A DNA stretch of 64,000 bases from Mycobacterium sp. DL440 (GTDB lineage: Bacteria > Actinomycetota > Actinomycetes > Mycobacteriales > Mycobacteriaceae), in contig NZ_CP050191.1 in NCBI RefSeq assembly GCF_011745145.1, positions 1,515,991 to 1,579,990 on the forward strand, in the 5' to 3' direction. The notes beneath the pieces are model-generated. The model searched no databases. It saw only the letters and a list, made by a program, of their open reading frames with translations, and was not told where the DNA came from. The position numbers and the translations under genes are program-made. This document shows, in pieces, positions 56,590-64,000 of the stretch. Numbering within the stretch: position 1 is the first letter of the stretch; every line of letters begins with the position of its first letter.

Positions 56590-57384
56590 TCAGCGCACCT
56601 GCGAGCGTCCCCGGTCCATCACGGCTGCCCGATTGGCGGCGATGTCGTCGCCGGTGGCGCCGGCCATCCATTGCCTGGCCGAGGTCGCTTCGATCCACAG
56701 CCCCTGATCGGTCTGGGACTCGTCGATGCGGTGATACGAGGCGAGCAGGGCACGGACAGCGGACTGATTGTTGGCGACGATCGAGGCGGCCACCCGCCGG
56801 GCGGTGGGCAGGAGCTCGTCATGGGGTACCACCTCGGTGACCAGACCGGCCCGCAGTGCCTCGGCGGCTGACAGGTAGTCGCCGGTCAGGCTCATCCGCC
56901 GGGCCAGGCCCACGCCGACCTTCTGCGGCAGCCGCACACTCAGGCCCCAGGTCGGCAGCAACCCGACCCGCGCGTGGGTGTCGGCGAACTTGGCCTGCTC
57001 GGAAGCGATCAGGATGTCGCAGTAGAGCGCCAGTTCCAGGCCGCCGGTGACCGCGGCACCGTTGATGGCCCCGATCACCGGCTTGGTCATGGCAGGCCAT
57101 TTGGGGGAGATGTCGGGCAATTCGGTGGTGTCGCCGAGTTCTTTGAGGTCCAGCCCGGCGCAGAACACCGGATCGGCCCCGGTGAGAATGACCACGTCGA
57201 CATCGTCATCGGCCTGTGCGGTGCGCAGCGCGCCGTAGAACTCCGTGCGCAGCTGCGCCGAGAGCGCATTGCGTGACTGGGGCCGATTCAGGGTCAGAGT
57301 GCGGACCCGGTCGGTGGTGTCGACGAGCAGTACGGCGGTGTTTGTCGGCTGCTCGCGCAAGCAGCGCTCACCAGTGTCGGTCAT
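56590..57384 (-). CDS. echA16: Enoyl-CoA hydratase/isomerase family protein (EchA16-like)
   Basis: 264 aa crotonase fold. Core motifs: LNRPQSRNALSAQL, the oxyanion segment DPVFCAGLDLKEL near 70-82 and GAINGAAVTGGLELALYCD near 104-122. It should act on acyl-CoA in fatty-acid or lipid breakdown. The first ~15 residues (MTDTGERCLREQPTNT) appear to be encoded by a copy of the GAGCGC-TTGCGCGA repeat; orthologs as I recall them go from MTDD directly to LLIDT. The gene is otherwise intact. Confidence 0.9.
   Translation of the reverse strand: MTDTGERCLREQPTNTAVLLVDTTDRVRTLTLNRPQSRNALSAQLRTEFYGALRTAQADDDVDVVILTGADPVFCAGLDLKELGDTTELPDISPKWPAMTKPVIGAINGAAVTGGLELALYCDILIASEQAKFADTHARVGLLPTWGLSVRLPQKVGVGLARRMSLTGDYLSAAEALRAGLVTEVVPHDELLPTARRVAASIVANNQSAVRALLASYHRIDESQTDQGLWIEATSARQWMAGATGDDIAANRAAVMDRGRSQVR
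57343..57369 (-). repeat. Variant of the GAGCGCTTGCGCGA repeat inside echA16
   Basis: Coding-strand GAGCGC-TGC-TTGCGCGAG followed by CAGCCGACA resembles the unit at 33296-33362 (GAGCGCTTGCGCGAG, then GAGCCGACA) with a 3-nt insertion. It encodes ERCLREQPT, versus ERLREEPT in the other copies. Confidence 0.5.
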
Positions 57385-57429
57385 CCGGCCACGGTAACCG
57401 CCGCGCTCAATGCGCCTATCGTGGGTGTC

Positions 57430-57696
57430 ATGTGCCGCAACATCACCGAGCTGCGGGGGCTGCAGCCCGCCGCCACCGACGAAGAAATCGAGGCCGCGGC
57501 GCGCCAGTACGTGCGCAAGGTCAGCGGAATCACCCGTCCGACCGGGGCCAATATCGAGGCATTCGAAGCTGCCGTCGCCGAAGTCACGGACATCACCACC
57601 AGGCTGCTCGACGGGCTGGCCCCGCGCCGTCAGCCGCCCAAAACCGTTCCGCCACTGCGCCGTCCAGAGGTCCGGGCCCGCCTGGCCGCGCAGTGA
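57430..57696 (+). CDS. DUF2277 family protein
   Basis: 88 aa from ATG 57430. MCRNITELRGLQPAATDEEI and ARQYVRKVSGITRPT are the conserved DUF2277 core, with an early Cys-Arg-Asn. Function unknown. Nine bases upstream another in-frame start exists, but the family begins at MCRNI. The stop overlaps the next GTG. Confidence 0.85.
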   Translation: MCRNITELRGLQPAATDEEIEAAARQYVRKVSGITRPTGANIEAFEAAVAEVTDITTRLLDGLAPRRQPPKTVPPLRRPEVRARLAAQ

Positions 57697-58244
57697 CGCA
57701 GACCCCTGGGCTGAAGGAGTGGGGCGCGGCCGTACACGCGTTGCTCGACGGCCGCCAGACCGTGCTGCTGCGCAAGGGCGGTATCCACGAGAAGCGGTTC
57801 TCGGTGGCGGCGCCGGAGTTCGTGCTGTTCCCGACGATTGCGCACAGCCACGCCGAACGGGTGCGCCCCGAACATCACCACCTGCTTGCTGCCGCGGCCG
57901 CCGACAGCACCGAGGACGCCGTGATGATCAGGGCCGGGGCGAAAGTTGTTGCGACAGTGGAGGTCAACCGTCCTGAAGCGATCGAGGACCTCGCCGACCT
58001 GCACATCTGGACCGCCGAATCGGTGCGGACCGACCGGCTCGATTTCCGCCCCAAACACCGACTGACCGTCGTGATCGTCCAGGTGGCTCCGTTGCGCACG
58101 CCGACCCAGTTGGCCCGCACGCCCGAATTCGCCGGGTGCAAGAGCTGGGTCGACCTACCGGTGCAGGCGGACTGGGGCCCGCCGGTGCGCGACGACGCGA
58201 CGCTGCACGACGTCGCCGAGCGGGTGCGAAGCTCAGTCGGCTGA
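57693..58244 (+). CDS. DUF1802 family protein
   Basis: 183 aa, GTG start overlapping the DUF2277 stop (GTGA). Family hallmarks LKEWGAAVHALLDGRQTVLLRKGGIHE, FVLFPTIAHSHAERV and GCKSWVDL are present. Function unknown. It is coupled to DUF2277 and overlaps the convergent CocE gene by 12 bases. Confidence 0.85.
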   Translation: MTQTPGLKEWGAAVHALLDGRQTVLLRKGGIHEKRFSVAAPEFVLFPTIAHSHAERVRPEHHHLLAAAAADSTEDAVMIRAGAKVVATVEVNRPEAIEDLADLHIWTAESVRTDRLDFRPKHRLTVVIVQVAPLRTPTQLARTPEFAGCKSWVDLPVQADWGPPVRDDATLHDVAERVRSSVG

Positions 58245-59876
58245 CGGCGGCTTCGGGCCGGCGGGCAGCAGTACCTTGGACACCCCGCCCTGACCGTGAC
58301 GCACGGTATGTGTGGCGCGCACCAGCCGGGATCCGGAGACCGGTGGTTCGCCGGTGCCCAGATTACGGGCGAAGCGTGGGTGTGAGCCGCCGGCGATCAG
58401 CACCCGGATCCGTGACCCGGCTCTGAACCGGTGCGCGACGGCGTCGAGCTCGAGTCGAACCGGCCCGGTGTGGCCGTTCATTCGGCGGAATCCGTCGGAT
58501 ACGTTGCGGGACCGGCCTTTTGCTTCCACCTCGCTGATCCGGACGAATATGTCGTGATGCGGATTGTCGCAGCTGTGGGCCAGCTCTACGACGGGGCTGC
58601 CCGCCAGGTACAGGTCGGCCGGCAGCGGGTCGCCGGTGAACGTCAGCACATCGCTGCGCCGGGCCAGTCGGGTGTCGTCGCGGTAGCCGCCGCTGGCGGC
58701 CAAAAGCCGGCCGCCGACGGTGGGAGTGGGATCGGCGGGGTGATAGGTGAAGGATGACGACGGGGCAGTGTCCGGCGGCGCGGTTTCGGCCAGCCGCCCC
58801 GTCGGCTGCAGGAACAACTCGTGCTCTGGCATGACCGGTGGCCAGTCGGCCAGCTCCACCCAGCCGTGCCCGTTGACATGAATACGTACCGTGCTGCGGG
58901 TGGTCTCGCCCTGGTCGGCCAGGTGGGCGCCCAGCCAGTCCAGCGACTCACCGACCACAGTGGTGAGGCCCTTGGTCATCAACTGGGTGTGCGTCCACGG
59001 GCCGACCGTCAACGCCACCGGGACGCCGCGCCGGTGGAGCTGCTCGTACTGCTCCAGGCTCTGGTCCAAGAACAGGTCCTGCCATCCACTGAGCAACAGA
59101 ATGGGCACCTCGGCCTGCTGCAGCGCCTCGTCGAACCGCAGCAGATCCCAGAACGGATCGTCGCGCTCGGGATGTTCGAGCCAGGATTCGAACCACGGCG
59201 CGCCGCTGCCGAGCAACTGGCGGGCAGCCGCACCCATGGGCAGTCCGGCGGCCGCCTTGGCGAGCTCGGCGGGCCCGCGCAGCTGCCGGGAGAGGGCTTG
59301 CATCATGCCGGGCTCCTCCTGGCGGGCGACCATCGCGCTCCACCCGAGGAAGTCGTTGAGGGAGAACGAACCGGTGCCCCACGATGATGCGCTGAAGTCG
59401 TGCGGGCCGACGGTGATAACGGCGGCCTTCATCTCCGGCGGCGGATCGGCCAGCAGCGCCCACTGGGTGAAGCCGAGGTAGGACAGGCCGACGGTGGCGA
59501 ACGAGCCGGTGAACCACGGCTGGTCCCGAAGCCAGGCCACGGTGTCGGCGCCGTCGGCCATTTCGTGGACCATGGGGGTGAACCGGCCGCCCGAGCCGAA
59601 CGTGCCGCGCACACTCTGCAACACCACGTGATAGCCGCGCGCCGCATATACCTGCGCGAACAGCGGTGAGAACGGGAAGCGACGGCCGTACGGTCCGCGC
59701 ACCAGCAGGGTGCCCGCGGGTCGGTCGGTGACGGGTGCGTAGTGGTCGGCGATCAGCTCGACGCCGTCGCGCATCGGTACTCGCAGCCCGTGCTGCACGG
59801 AGAAGTCGGTCGTGTGCGGCGGTAACCCCAGAACCCTGCTGACGGCCTTGCCGGCGTACCGGCGCAATGTGCTCAC
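58233..59876 (-). CDS. CocE/NonD-family hydrolase
   Basis: 547 aa. S15-type alpha/beta hydrolase with nucleophile Ser122 in VGLSYLGFTQWA, lid region and C-terminal jelly-roll domain (about 330-545, with LYLAGSPVVELAHS and IRVLIAGGSHPRF). Family members cleave cocaine-type esters and acyl peptides; the natural substrate here is unknown. Counterpart of Rv2800. The upstream gene at 59927 and a KstR-box-like site may put it in the sterol regulon. Confidence 0.9.
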   Translation of the reverse strand: MSTLRRYAGKAVSRVLGLPPHTTDFSVQHGLRVPMRDGVELIADHYAPVTDRPAGTLLVRGPYGRRFPFSPLFAQVYAARGYHVVLQSVRGTFGSGGRFTPMVHEMADGADTVAWLRDQPWFTGSFATVGLSYLGFTQWALLADPPPEMKAAVITVGPHDFSASSWGTGSFSLNDFLGWSAMVARQEEPGMMQALSRQLRGPAELAKAAAGLPMGAAARQLLGSGAPWFESWLEHPERDDPFWDLLRFDEALQQAEVPILLLSGWQDLFLDQSLEQYEQLHRRGVPVALTVGPWTHTQLMTKGLTTVVGESLDWLGAHLADQGETTRSTVRIHVNGHGWVELADWPPVMPEHELFLQPTGRLAETAPPDTAPSSSFTYHPADPTPTVGGRLLAASGGYRDDTRLARRSDVLTFTGDPLPADLYLAGSPVVELAHSCDNPHHDIFVRISEVEAKGRSRNVSDGFRRMNGHTGPVRLELDAVAHRFRAGSRIRVLIAGGSHPRFARNLGTGEPPVSGSRLVRATHTVRHGQGGVSKVLLPAGPKPPSAD

Positions 59877-59926
59877 GCGACCAGGCTACGGATCGCCCGC
59901 TGTGCTCCGCGCAATGCGGCGTGCCT

Positions 59927-60511
59927 TCAGAACTTGTAGTACGGCGCCAGCTCGTGGGCCCGCTGGAGGTTGATCGCCAAGCAGTCCGGTCGGTCCGGAG
60001 AGTGGACGGGCGAGTAGAACAACGACTGCTGGATGACGCCATAGCTGGTCTTGAACGCGATCATGCAGGTGGTCCACCACCGGTCGTTCCAGTCGGTGGG
60101 CTTCATGATCCAGTACTGGGCGGCCCGGTGGCCGTCGACGTCCAGCTCGACCGCATCGGCCGGGATGGTCTGCTCGTAGGTGCGCCAGACGAACGCCTCG
60201 ACCGCCATCTGGTAGTCGCCGGCGTCGTAGTGGCAGCGCAGGCTGTCCTCGGGCTCCGGCGGGGTGAAGGCCAGGCCGATCCGCTGGACCGCATCGAACG
60301 GGATGTCATTGCACGGATCGAAGGGCGAGGGGTCCGTGGTCTCGACGATCGGCCACTTGATCGTCGTGGAGACGTTGGTCATCGGGAGATCGGTGACGTC
60401 GAGGTGGAGCGGTCCGGCGGCCACGCCCTCGGACGGGCCCGACTGCCACAGCACGACCACCGCCGAAACCAGTGCTGTCAATGCCGACAACAGGCGCAAC
60501 TTGGCAGCCAT
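59927..60511 (-). CDS. Secreted DUF3558-like protein (Rv2799-like)
   Basis: 194 aa from ATG 60509-60511, preceded by GAGGGA. One N-terminal hydrophobic segment (about 4-25) serves as signal or anchor. The rest contains DPCNDIPFDAVQRIGLAF, the DPC motif of DUF3558-type mycobacterial secreted proteins, and Cys pairs that could form disulfides. Function unknown. It is 50 bp upstream of the CocE gene and probably in the same operon, behind a KstR-box-like palindrome. Confidence 0.75.
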   Translation of the reverse strand: MAAKLRLLSALTALVSAVVVLWQSGPSEGVAAGPLHLDVTDLPMTNVSTTIKWPIVETTDPSPFDPCNDIPFDAVQRIGLAFTPPEPEDSLRCHYDAGDYQMAVEAFVWRTYEQTIPADAVELDVDGHRAAQYWIMKPTDWNDRWWTTCMIAFKTSYGVIQQSLFYSPVHSPDRPDCLAINLQRAHELAPYYKF

Positions 60512-60543
60512 CACACTCCCTCGCAGTTTGGTGGCAAAACGTT

Positions 60544-60583
60544 CCCCGGCTTGCGGGGAGTGTAGCGGTCCGTCGCAACGGAC
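60544..60583. other. Two short hairpins in the divergent region
   Basis: CCCCG/CGGGG (60544-60558) and GTCCGT/ACGGAC with a CGCA loop (60568-60583). Neither has a T-tract. They may act in the leader of the 59927 gene. Confidence 0.35.
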
Positions 60584-60596
60584 TCGACCATAAACG

Positions 60597-60608
60597 AGAA
60601 CCTGTTCT
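60597..60608. promoter_or_regulatory. KstR-box-like palindrome
   Basis: AGAACCTGTTCTAG: perfect 5-bp arms AGAAC/GTTCT with a two-base centre, and a following AG. It fits the remembered KstR operator core (TnnAACnnGTTnTA) except for the outer left bases. It lies between the DUF3558-like gene and the metallophosphoesterase gene and may repress either side. Confidence 0.55.
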
Positions 60609-60669
60609 AGTTGTCAACGGCTCGCGGTCGCGGCGCACCGTTAGGCTGGTCCGTTGTGGTGGTGCAACT

Positions 60670-61629
60670 GTGAATGATCACGGGTCGAGGGATCGGCAGC
60701 CTGTCCTCTGGGCGATCAGCGATCTGCATACCGGACACAACGGAAACAAGCCGGTCACCGAGTCGTTGTACCCGGCCTCGCCGGACGATTGGCTGATCGT
60801 CGCCGGCGATGTCGGCGAGCGCACCGATGAGATCCGGTGGGCGCTGGATCTGCTGCGCAAGCGGTTCGCGAAGGTCATCTGGGTTCCGGGCAACCATGAA
60901 CTGTGGACCACCAACAAGGACCCGATGCAGATCTTCGGGCGGTCGCGCTACGACTACCTGGTCGACATGTGCGACCAGATGGGTGTCGTCACCCCCGAGC
61001 ATCCGTTCCCGGTGTGGACCGAACAGGGTGGTCCGGCGACGATCGTGCCGATGTTCCTGCTCTACGACTACACCTTCCTGCCCGAGGGAGCCTCGACCAA
61101 GGCCGAGGGGCTGGCCATCGCCCGGGAGCGAAACGTCGTCGGCACCGACGAGTTCCTGTTGTCCAGCGAGCCCTATGCGACCCGCGACGCCTGGAGTCGT
61201 GACCGGGTGGCGGCCACCCGCAAGCGACTCGAGGACCTGGACTGGATCACCCCGACGGTTCAGGTCAACCACTTTCCGATGGTCCGCGAACCCTGCGATG
61301 CGATGTTCTATCCGGAGTTCTCGTTGTGGTGCGGTACGACGGCCACCAAGGACTGGCACACTCGTTACAACGCGATCTGCTCGGTGTACGGCCATCTGCA
61401 CATTCCGCGGACCACCTGGTACGACGACGTGCGCTTCGAGGAGGTTTCCGTCGGCTATCCGCGTGAGTGGCGCCGCCGCAAGCCCTTCCGCTGGCTGCGC
61501 CAGATCCTGCCCGACCCCAACTACACGCCCGGCTATCTCAATGAGTTCGGCGGACACTTCCAGATCACGGATGAGATGCGTACTCACGCGCAGCAGATGC
61601 AGGAGCGGATCAAGGCCAGGCGCGCATGA
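60670..61629 (+). CDS. Metallophosphoesterase (Rv2795c-like)
   Basis: 319 aa from GTG 60670. Calcineurin-like motifs: ISDLHTGHN (near 17-25), GDVGE, GNHELW, and a late GHLH (YGHLHIPRTTWYDD). Two metals hydrolyse phosphoesters; the substrate is unknown. In mycobacteria it precedes pptT and has been reported to oppose PptT as a phosphopantetheinyl hydrolase; I recall this but did not verify it. The stop overlaps the pptT start. Confidence 0.88.
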   Translation: MNDHGSRDRQPVLWAISDLHTGHNGNKPVTESLYPASPDDWLIVAGDVGERTDEIRWALDLLRKRFAKVIWVPGNHELWTTNKDPMQIFGRSRYDYLVDMCDQMGVVTPEHPFPVWTEQGGPATIVPMFLLYDYTFLPEGASTKAEGLAIARERNVVGTDEFLLSSEPYATRDAWSRDRVAATRKRLEDLDWITPTVQVNHFPMVREPCDAMFYPEFSLWCGTTATKDWHTRYNAICSVYGHLHIPRTTWYDDVRFEEVSVGYPREWRRRKPFRWLRQILPDPNYTPGYLNEFGGHFQITDEMRTHAQQMQERIKARRA

Positions 61630-62300
61630 GCGGCACGTTGCTGGGGCAGGTGCTGCCCGAGATGCCGGACAAACTCGCCGCGGCCGAGTTGTACGACGAC
61701 CCGCCGGGATTGACGGCGCTGCCCGAGGAGGCGGAGCTGGTGGCCCGTGCGGTGGCGAAGCGGCGCAATGAGTTCACCACGGTGCGCTACTGCGCCCGCC
61801 AGGCGTTGGGTGAACTGGGGGTGGGCCCGGTGCCGATCCTGAAGGGGGACAAGGGTGAGCCGTGCTGGCCTGACGGCATCGTCGGCAGCCTCACCCACTG
61901 CCAGGGCTTCCGCGGTGCGGTGGTCGGCCGCGTCGGTGGCGTTCGTTCGGTTGGTATCGACGCCGAACCGCACGACGTGCTGCCCGAAGGGGTGCTGGGC
62001 GCCATCTCCCTGCCGTTGGAGCGCTCCGAACTCGCCGGCCTGCCTGCCGGTCTGCATTGGGATCGAATCCTGTTCTGCGCCAAGGAGGCCACCTACAAGG
62101 CGTGGTATCCGCTGACGCACCGCTGGCTCGGGTTCGAGGATGCTCACATCACGTTCGGGGTGGACGGTTCAGGCACGGCCGGAACGTTCCGATCCGAGAT
62201 TCTCATCGATCCGGCCGCCGAACACGGCCCACCGCTGACCGCGCTGGCGGGCCGGTGGTCGGTGCGCGACGGTGTGACACTGACTGCGATCGTGCTGTGA
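61626..62300 (+). CDS. pptT: 4'-phosphopantetheinyl transferase
   Basis: 224 aa, Sfp type. Mg/CoA motifs GIDAEP near 109-114 and KEATYKAW near 157-164 are present, with [13 protein letters not shown] in the N-terminal half. It activates carrier proteins of polyketide synthases and siderophore peptide synthetases and is essential in M. tuberculosis. Overlaps both the phosphoesterase (ATGA) and truB (GTGA). Confidence 0.95.
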   Translation: MSGTLLGQVLPEMPDKLAAAELYDDPPGLTALPEEAELVARAVAKRRNEFTTVRYCARQALGELGVGPVPILKGDKGEPCWPDGIVGSLTHCQGFRGAVVGRVGGVRSVGIDAEPHDVLPEGVLGAISLPLERSELAGLPAGLHWDRILFCAKEATYKAWYPLTHRWLGFEDAHITFGVDGSGTAGTFRSEILIDPAAEHGPPLTALAGRWSVRDGVTLTAIVL

Positions 62301-63184
62301 GTAGTCCAGCACCCGGGTTGGTGATCGTCGACAAGCCGGCCGGGATGACCAGCCATGACGTGGTGGGACGGTGCCGGCGGCTGTTCGGCACTCGCAAGGT
62401 CGGTCACGCCGGCACTCTTGACCCGATGGCGACCGGGGTGCTGGTGGTCGGAATCGAACGCGCCACCAAGATCCTCGGTCTGCTCACCGCCACCGACAAG
62501 TCGTACGCCGCGACCATCCGGCTCGGTCAGACCACCACCACCGAAGACGCCGAAGGTGAAGTGCTGCAGTCGGTCTCGGCTGCGCAGGTGACCGATCAGC
62601 AGATCGAGTCCGCCGTCGCGGCGCTGCGCGGGGACATCGAGCAGGTGCCCTCGTCGGTGAGCGCCATCAAGGTCGCCGGCCAGCGGGCCTACAAGCTGGC
62701 CCGCGAAGGGCGGACCGTCGAGCTGGCCGCCCGGCCCGTGCGCATCGGCCGGTTCGACGTTCTGGCCGTCCGTCGGGTGGACGAATTCGTCGACGTGGAC
62801 GTCGATGTGGACTGTTCCTCGGGCACGTACATCCGGGCCCTGGCCCGCGACGTGGGTGTGGCGCTGGGCGTGGGTGGGCACCTGACGGCGTTGCGCCGCA
62901 CCAAGGTCGGCCGGTACGGCCTCGACGAGGCTCGCACGCTGGACGCCCTCGCCGAGGAGGCGCGGCTGAGCTACACGCTCGACGAGGCCTGCCTGGTCGG
63001 GTTTCCGCGCCGCGATCTGAGCGAGGACGAAACGGAAGACACCCGGCACGGGCGGGCTTTGGCGCCGACCGGGATCGACGGGGTATACGCCGCCACCGCA
63101 CCTGACGGCCGGGTCATCGCACTGCTGCAGGACGGCTCGTCACGCACCAAGAACGTCGTGGTGTTGCGGCCGGCCACTCTGTAG
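62297..63184 (+). CDS. truB: tRNA pseudouridine55 synthase
   Basis: 295 aa, GTG start overlapping pptT. Catalytic Asp42 in [11 protein letters not shown], then [20 protein letters not shown] and [20 protein letters not shown] sequence ([14 protein letters not shown]). It makes pseudouridine 55 in the T-loop. A C-terminal PUA-type domain is short, as in actinobacteria. Its last bases are followed after 10 bp by a convergent gene. Confidence 0.95.
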   Translation: MSSPAPGLVIVDKPAGMTSHDVVGRCRRLFGTRKVGHAGTLDPMATGVLVVGIERATKILGLLTATDKSYAATIRLGQTTTTEDAEGEVLQSVSAAQVTDQQIESAVAALRGDIEQVPSSVSAIKVAGQRAYKLAREGRTVELAARPVRIGRFDVLAVRRVDEFVDVDVDVDCSSGTYIRALARDVGVALGVGGHLTALRRTKVGRYGLDEARTLDALAEEARLSYTLDEACLVGFPRRDLSEDETEDTRHGRALAPTGIDGVYAATAPDGRVIALLQDGSSRTKNVVVLRPATL

Positions 63185-63194
63185 TCGCCCAGCC

Positions 63195-64000
63195 TCAAAG
63201 CTGGCCGTGGCGAGGGGGTTTCGTGCCCGAAAGGGTGTAGTTGCCGATGTGGCGGACTTTCCAGCGGGTGGCGTCGTGCAGGGTGTGGGTGCGGGCGTCA
63301 CGCCAGTACCGCGACAGGTTGCCCGAAGCCGAGGCGCTGCGGGTCCCGCCGAATTCGAACAATGTGCTGCCGGCGTCCACCGCGGCCCTCGCCGCGGACA
63401 CCTTGGCGATCGCCACCGCGATCGATGCCGCCGCCGCGCTCTCCTCGGTGAGGTCGGCTTGGGCCGCATCGACCTGGCGGCCCGCCTCGGCAAGTAGCGC
63501 CGCCGCACCGCGCACCGTCACGGTCAGCTCCCCGGCCACCTGCACGAGAGTGGGGTCCTCGACGGCGCTCGGGACCGCGGCCTCGAAATGCGGCCGGGCC
63601 TTGGCAGCCTGACGTACCCCTTCCTCCAGCGCGGCCGTGGCGATACCGACGTCGAGCGCGGCATGCAGCAGCTGGGCCCGGGCCCCGTAGACGGTGGGCC
63701 GCGCGAAGATCGGGCTGAACTCGATGACGTGTTCCGCCGGCACCTCCACAGAGTCGAGGGTGACGGTGCCCGAGGCCGTGGTCCGCTGGCCCATGCCATC
63801 CCAGTCGTCCACGACCTCGACCCCGGGGGCATCGCGCGCAACGAACGCGATGGCCTTGGGCGTCGCGGCCGTCGGCACTTGCCCTGAACCATCGGAACGC
63901 GAGGCCCGAACGATCAGCCAGTCGGCGAACAAAGCCCCGGTGGAGTAGTACTTGCGGCCGTTCAAGACATAGTCGGCGCCGGACGCTGTGAGCGTCGTGG
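63195..64000 (-). CDS. Acyl-CoA dehydrogenase-like flavin enzyme (SfnB/DszC type, partial)
   Basis: Runs off the window's right edge; 268 codons are visible, including LNGRKYYSTGALFADWLIV, the FAD-binding mid-domain, then WDGMGQRTTASGTVTLDSV and the C-terminal helical domain ending FEFGGTRSASASGNLSRYWRD. These mark the acyl-CoA dehydrogenase-related monooxygenases such as SfnB (sulfur acquisition) and DszC rather than true beta-oxidation enzymes. An internal ATG at 63965 is not the real start because homology continues upstream. Confidence 0.85.
   Translation of the reverse strand, partial: TTLTASGADYVLNGRKYYSTGALFADWLIVRASRSDGSGQVPTAATPKAIAFVARDAPGVEVVDDWDGMGQRTTASGTVTLDSVEVPAEHVIEFSPIFARPTVYGARAQLLHAALDVGIATAALEEGVRQAAKARPHFEAAVPSAVEDPTLVQVAGELTVTVRGAAALLAEAGRQVDAAQADLTEESAAAASIAVAIAKVSAARAAVDAGSTLFEFGGTRSASASGNLSRYWRDARTHTLHDATRWKVRHIGNYTLSGTKPPRHGQL

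Overview
The window reads as a high-GC actinobacterial chromosome, most likely a non-tuberculous Mycobacterium (Mycolicibacterium type). From memory of the M. tuberculosis map, most of it follows, inverted, the Rv2870c-to-Rv2793c backbone: dxr-rip1-ispG, penicillin-binding lipoprotein, mapB, glnA4 operon, nicT, mtr, mqo, cobO-cobB-cysG, efpA, proS, rimP-nusA-infB-rbfA, dinF, echA16, pptT and truB. Several lineage-specific blocks interrupt it. No rRNA, tRNA, insertion sequence, prophage or CRISPR array was seen.

Layout. 1-1571: an NmrA-type oxidoreductase divergent from a SnoaL-fused ECF sigma factor, with matching promoter-like motifs facing both ways. 1605-6105: isoprenoid and site-2 protease genes dxr, rip1, ispG and a GNAT gene. 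6123-10313: a decayed peroxiredoxin-like gene, a penicillin-binding lipoprotein, a DUF1707 protein, a hotdog thioesterase and mapB. 10323-13209: a palindromic repeat, cobQ, a lipoprotein and a hydrolase-fold protein without its nucleophile. 13218-16887: direct repeats and an asnO-ngg pair for the osmolyte N-acetylglutaminylglutamine amide. 16985-20311: a SWIM/SNF2 helicase.

20312-27140: an amino-acid or polyamine permease divergent from a gamma-glutamylation operon (glutamine synthetase-like ligase, aldehyde dehydrogenase, gamma-glutamyl hydrolase, SDR, FadR-type regulator). 27150-28635: an ArsR-type repressor, a perfect operator-like palindrome and nicT, a nickel/cobalt uptake unit. 28632-33326: mtr, a lipase-like hydrolase, mqo and a GNAT gene. 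33378-38559: late cobalamin and siroheme genes, preceded by a tandem repeat that carries its own Shine-Dalgarno and start codon. 38593-51648: efpA, a PCD-VOC fusion, proS, a lipoprotein/ferritin-like pair, the rimP-nusA-ylxR-infB-rbfA-nrnA translation operon and dinF.

51645-56558 is the most distinctive block: a SigK/RskA locus in which a mycolic-acid methyltransferase gene precedes sigK and rskA, divergent from an iron-sulfur reductase gene (broken by an apparent 37-bp insertion) and an FAD monooxygenase gene. SigK-like promoters face both ways. 56590-64000 returns to the backbone: echA16, DUF2277, DUF1802, a CocE hydrolase, a DUF3558-like secreted protein with a KstR-box-like palindrome upstream, a metallophosphoesterase, pptT, truB and part of an acyl-CoA dehydrogenase-like gene.
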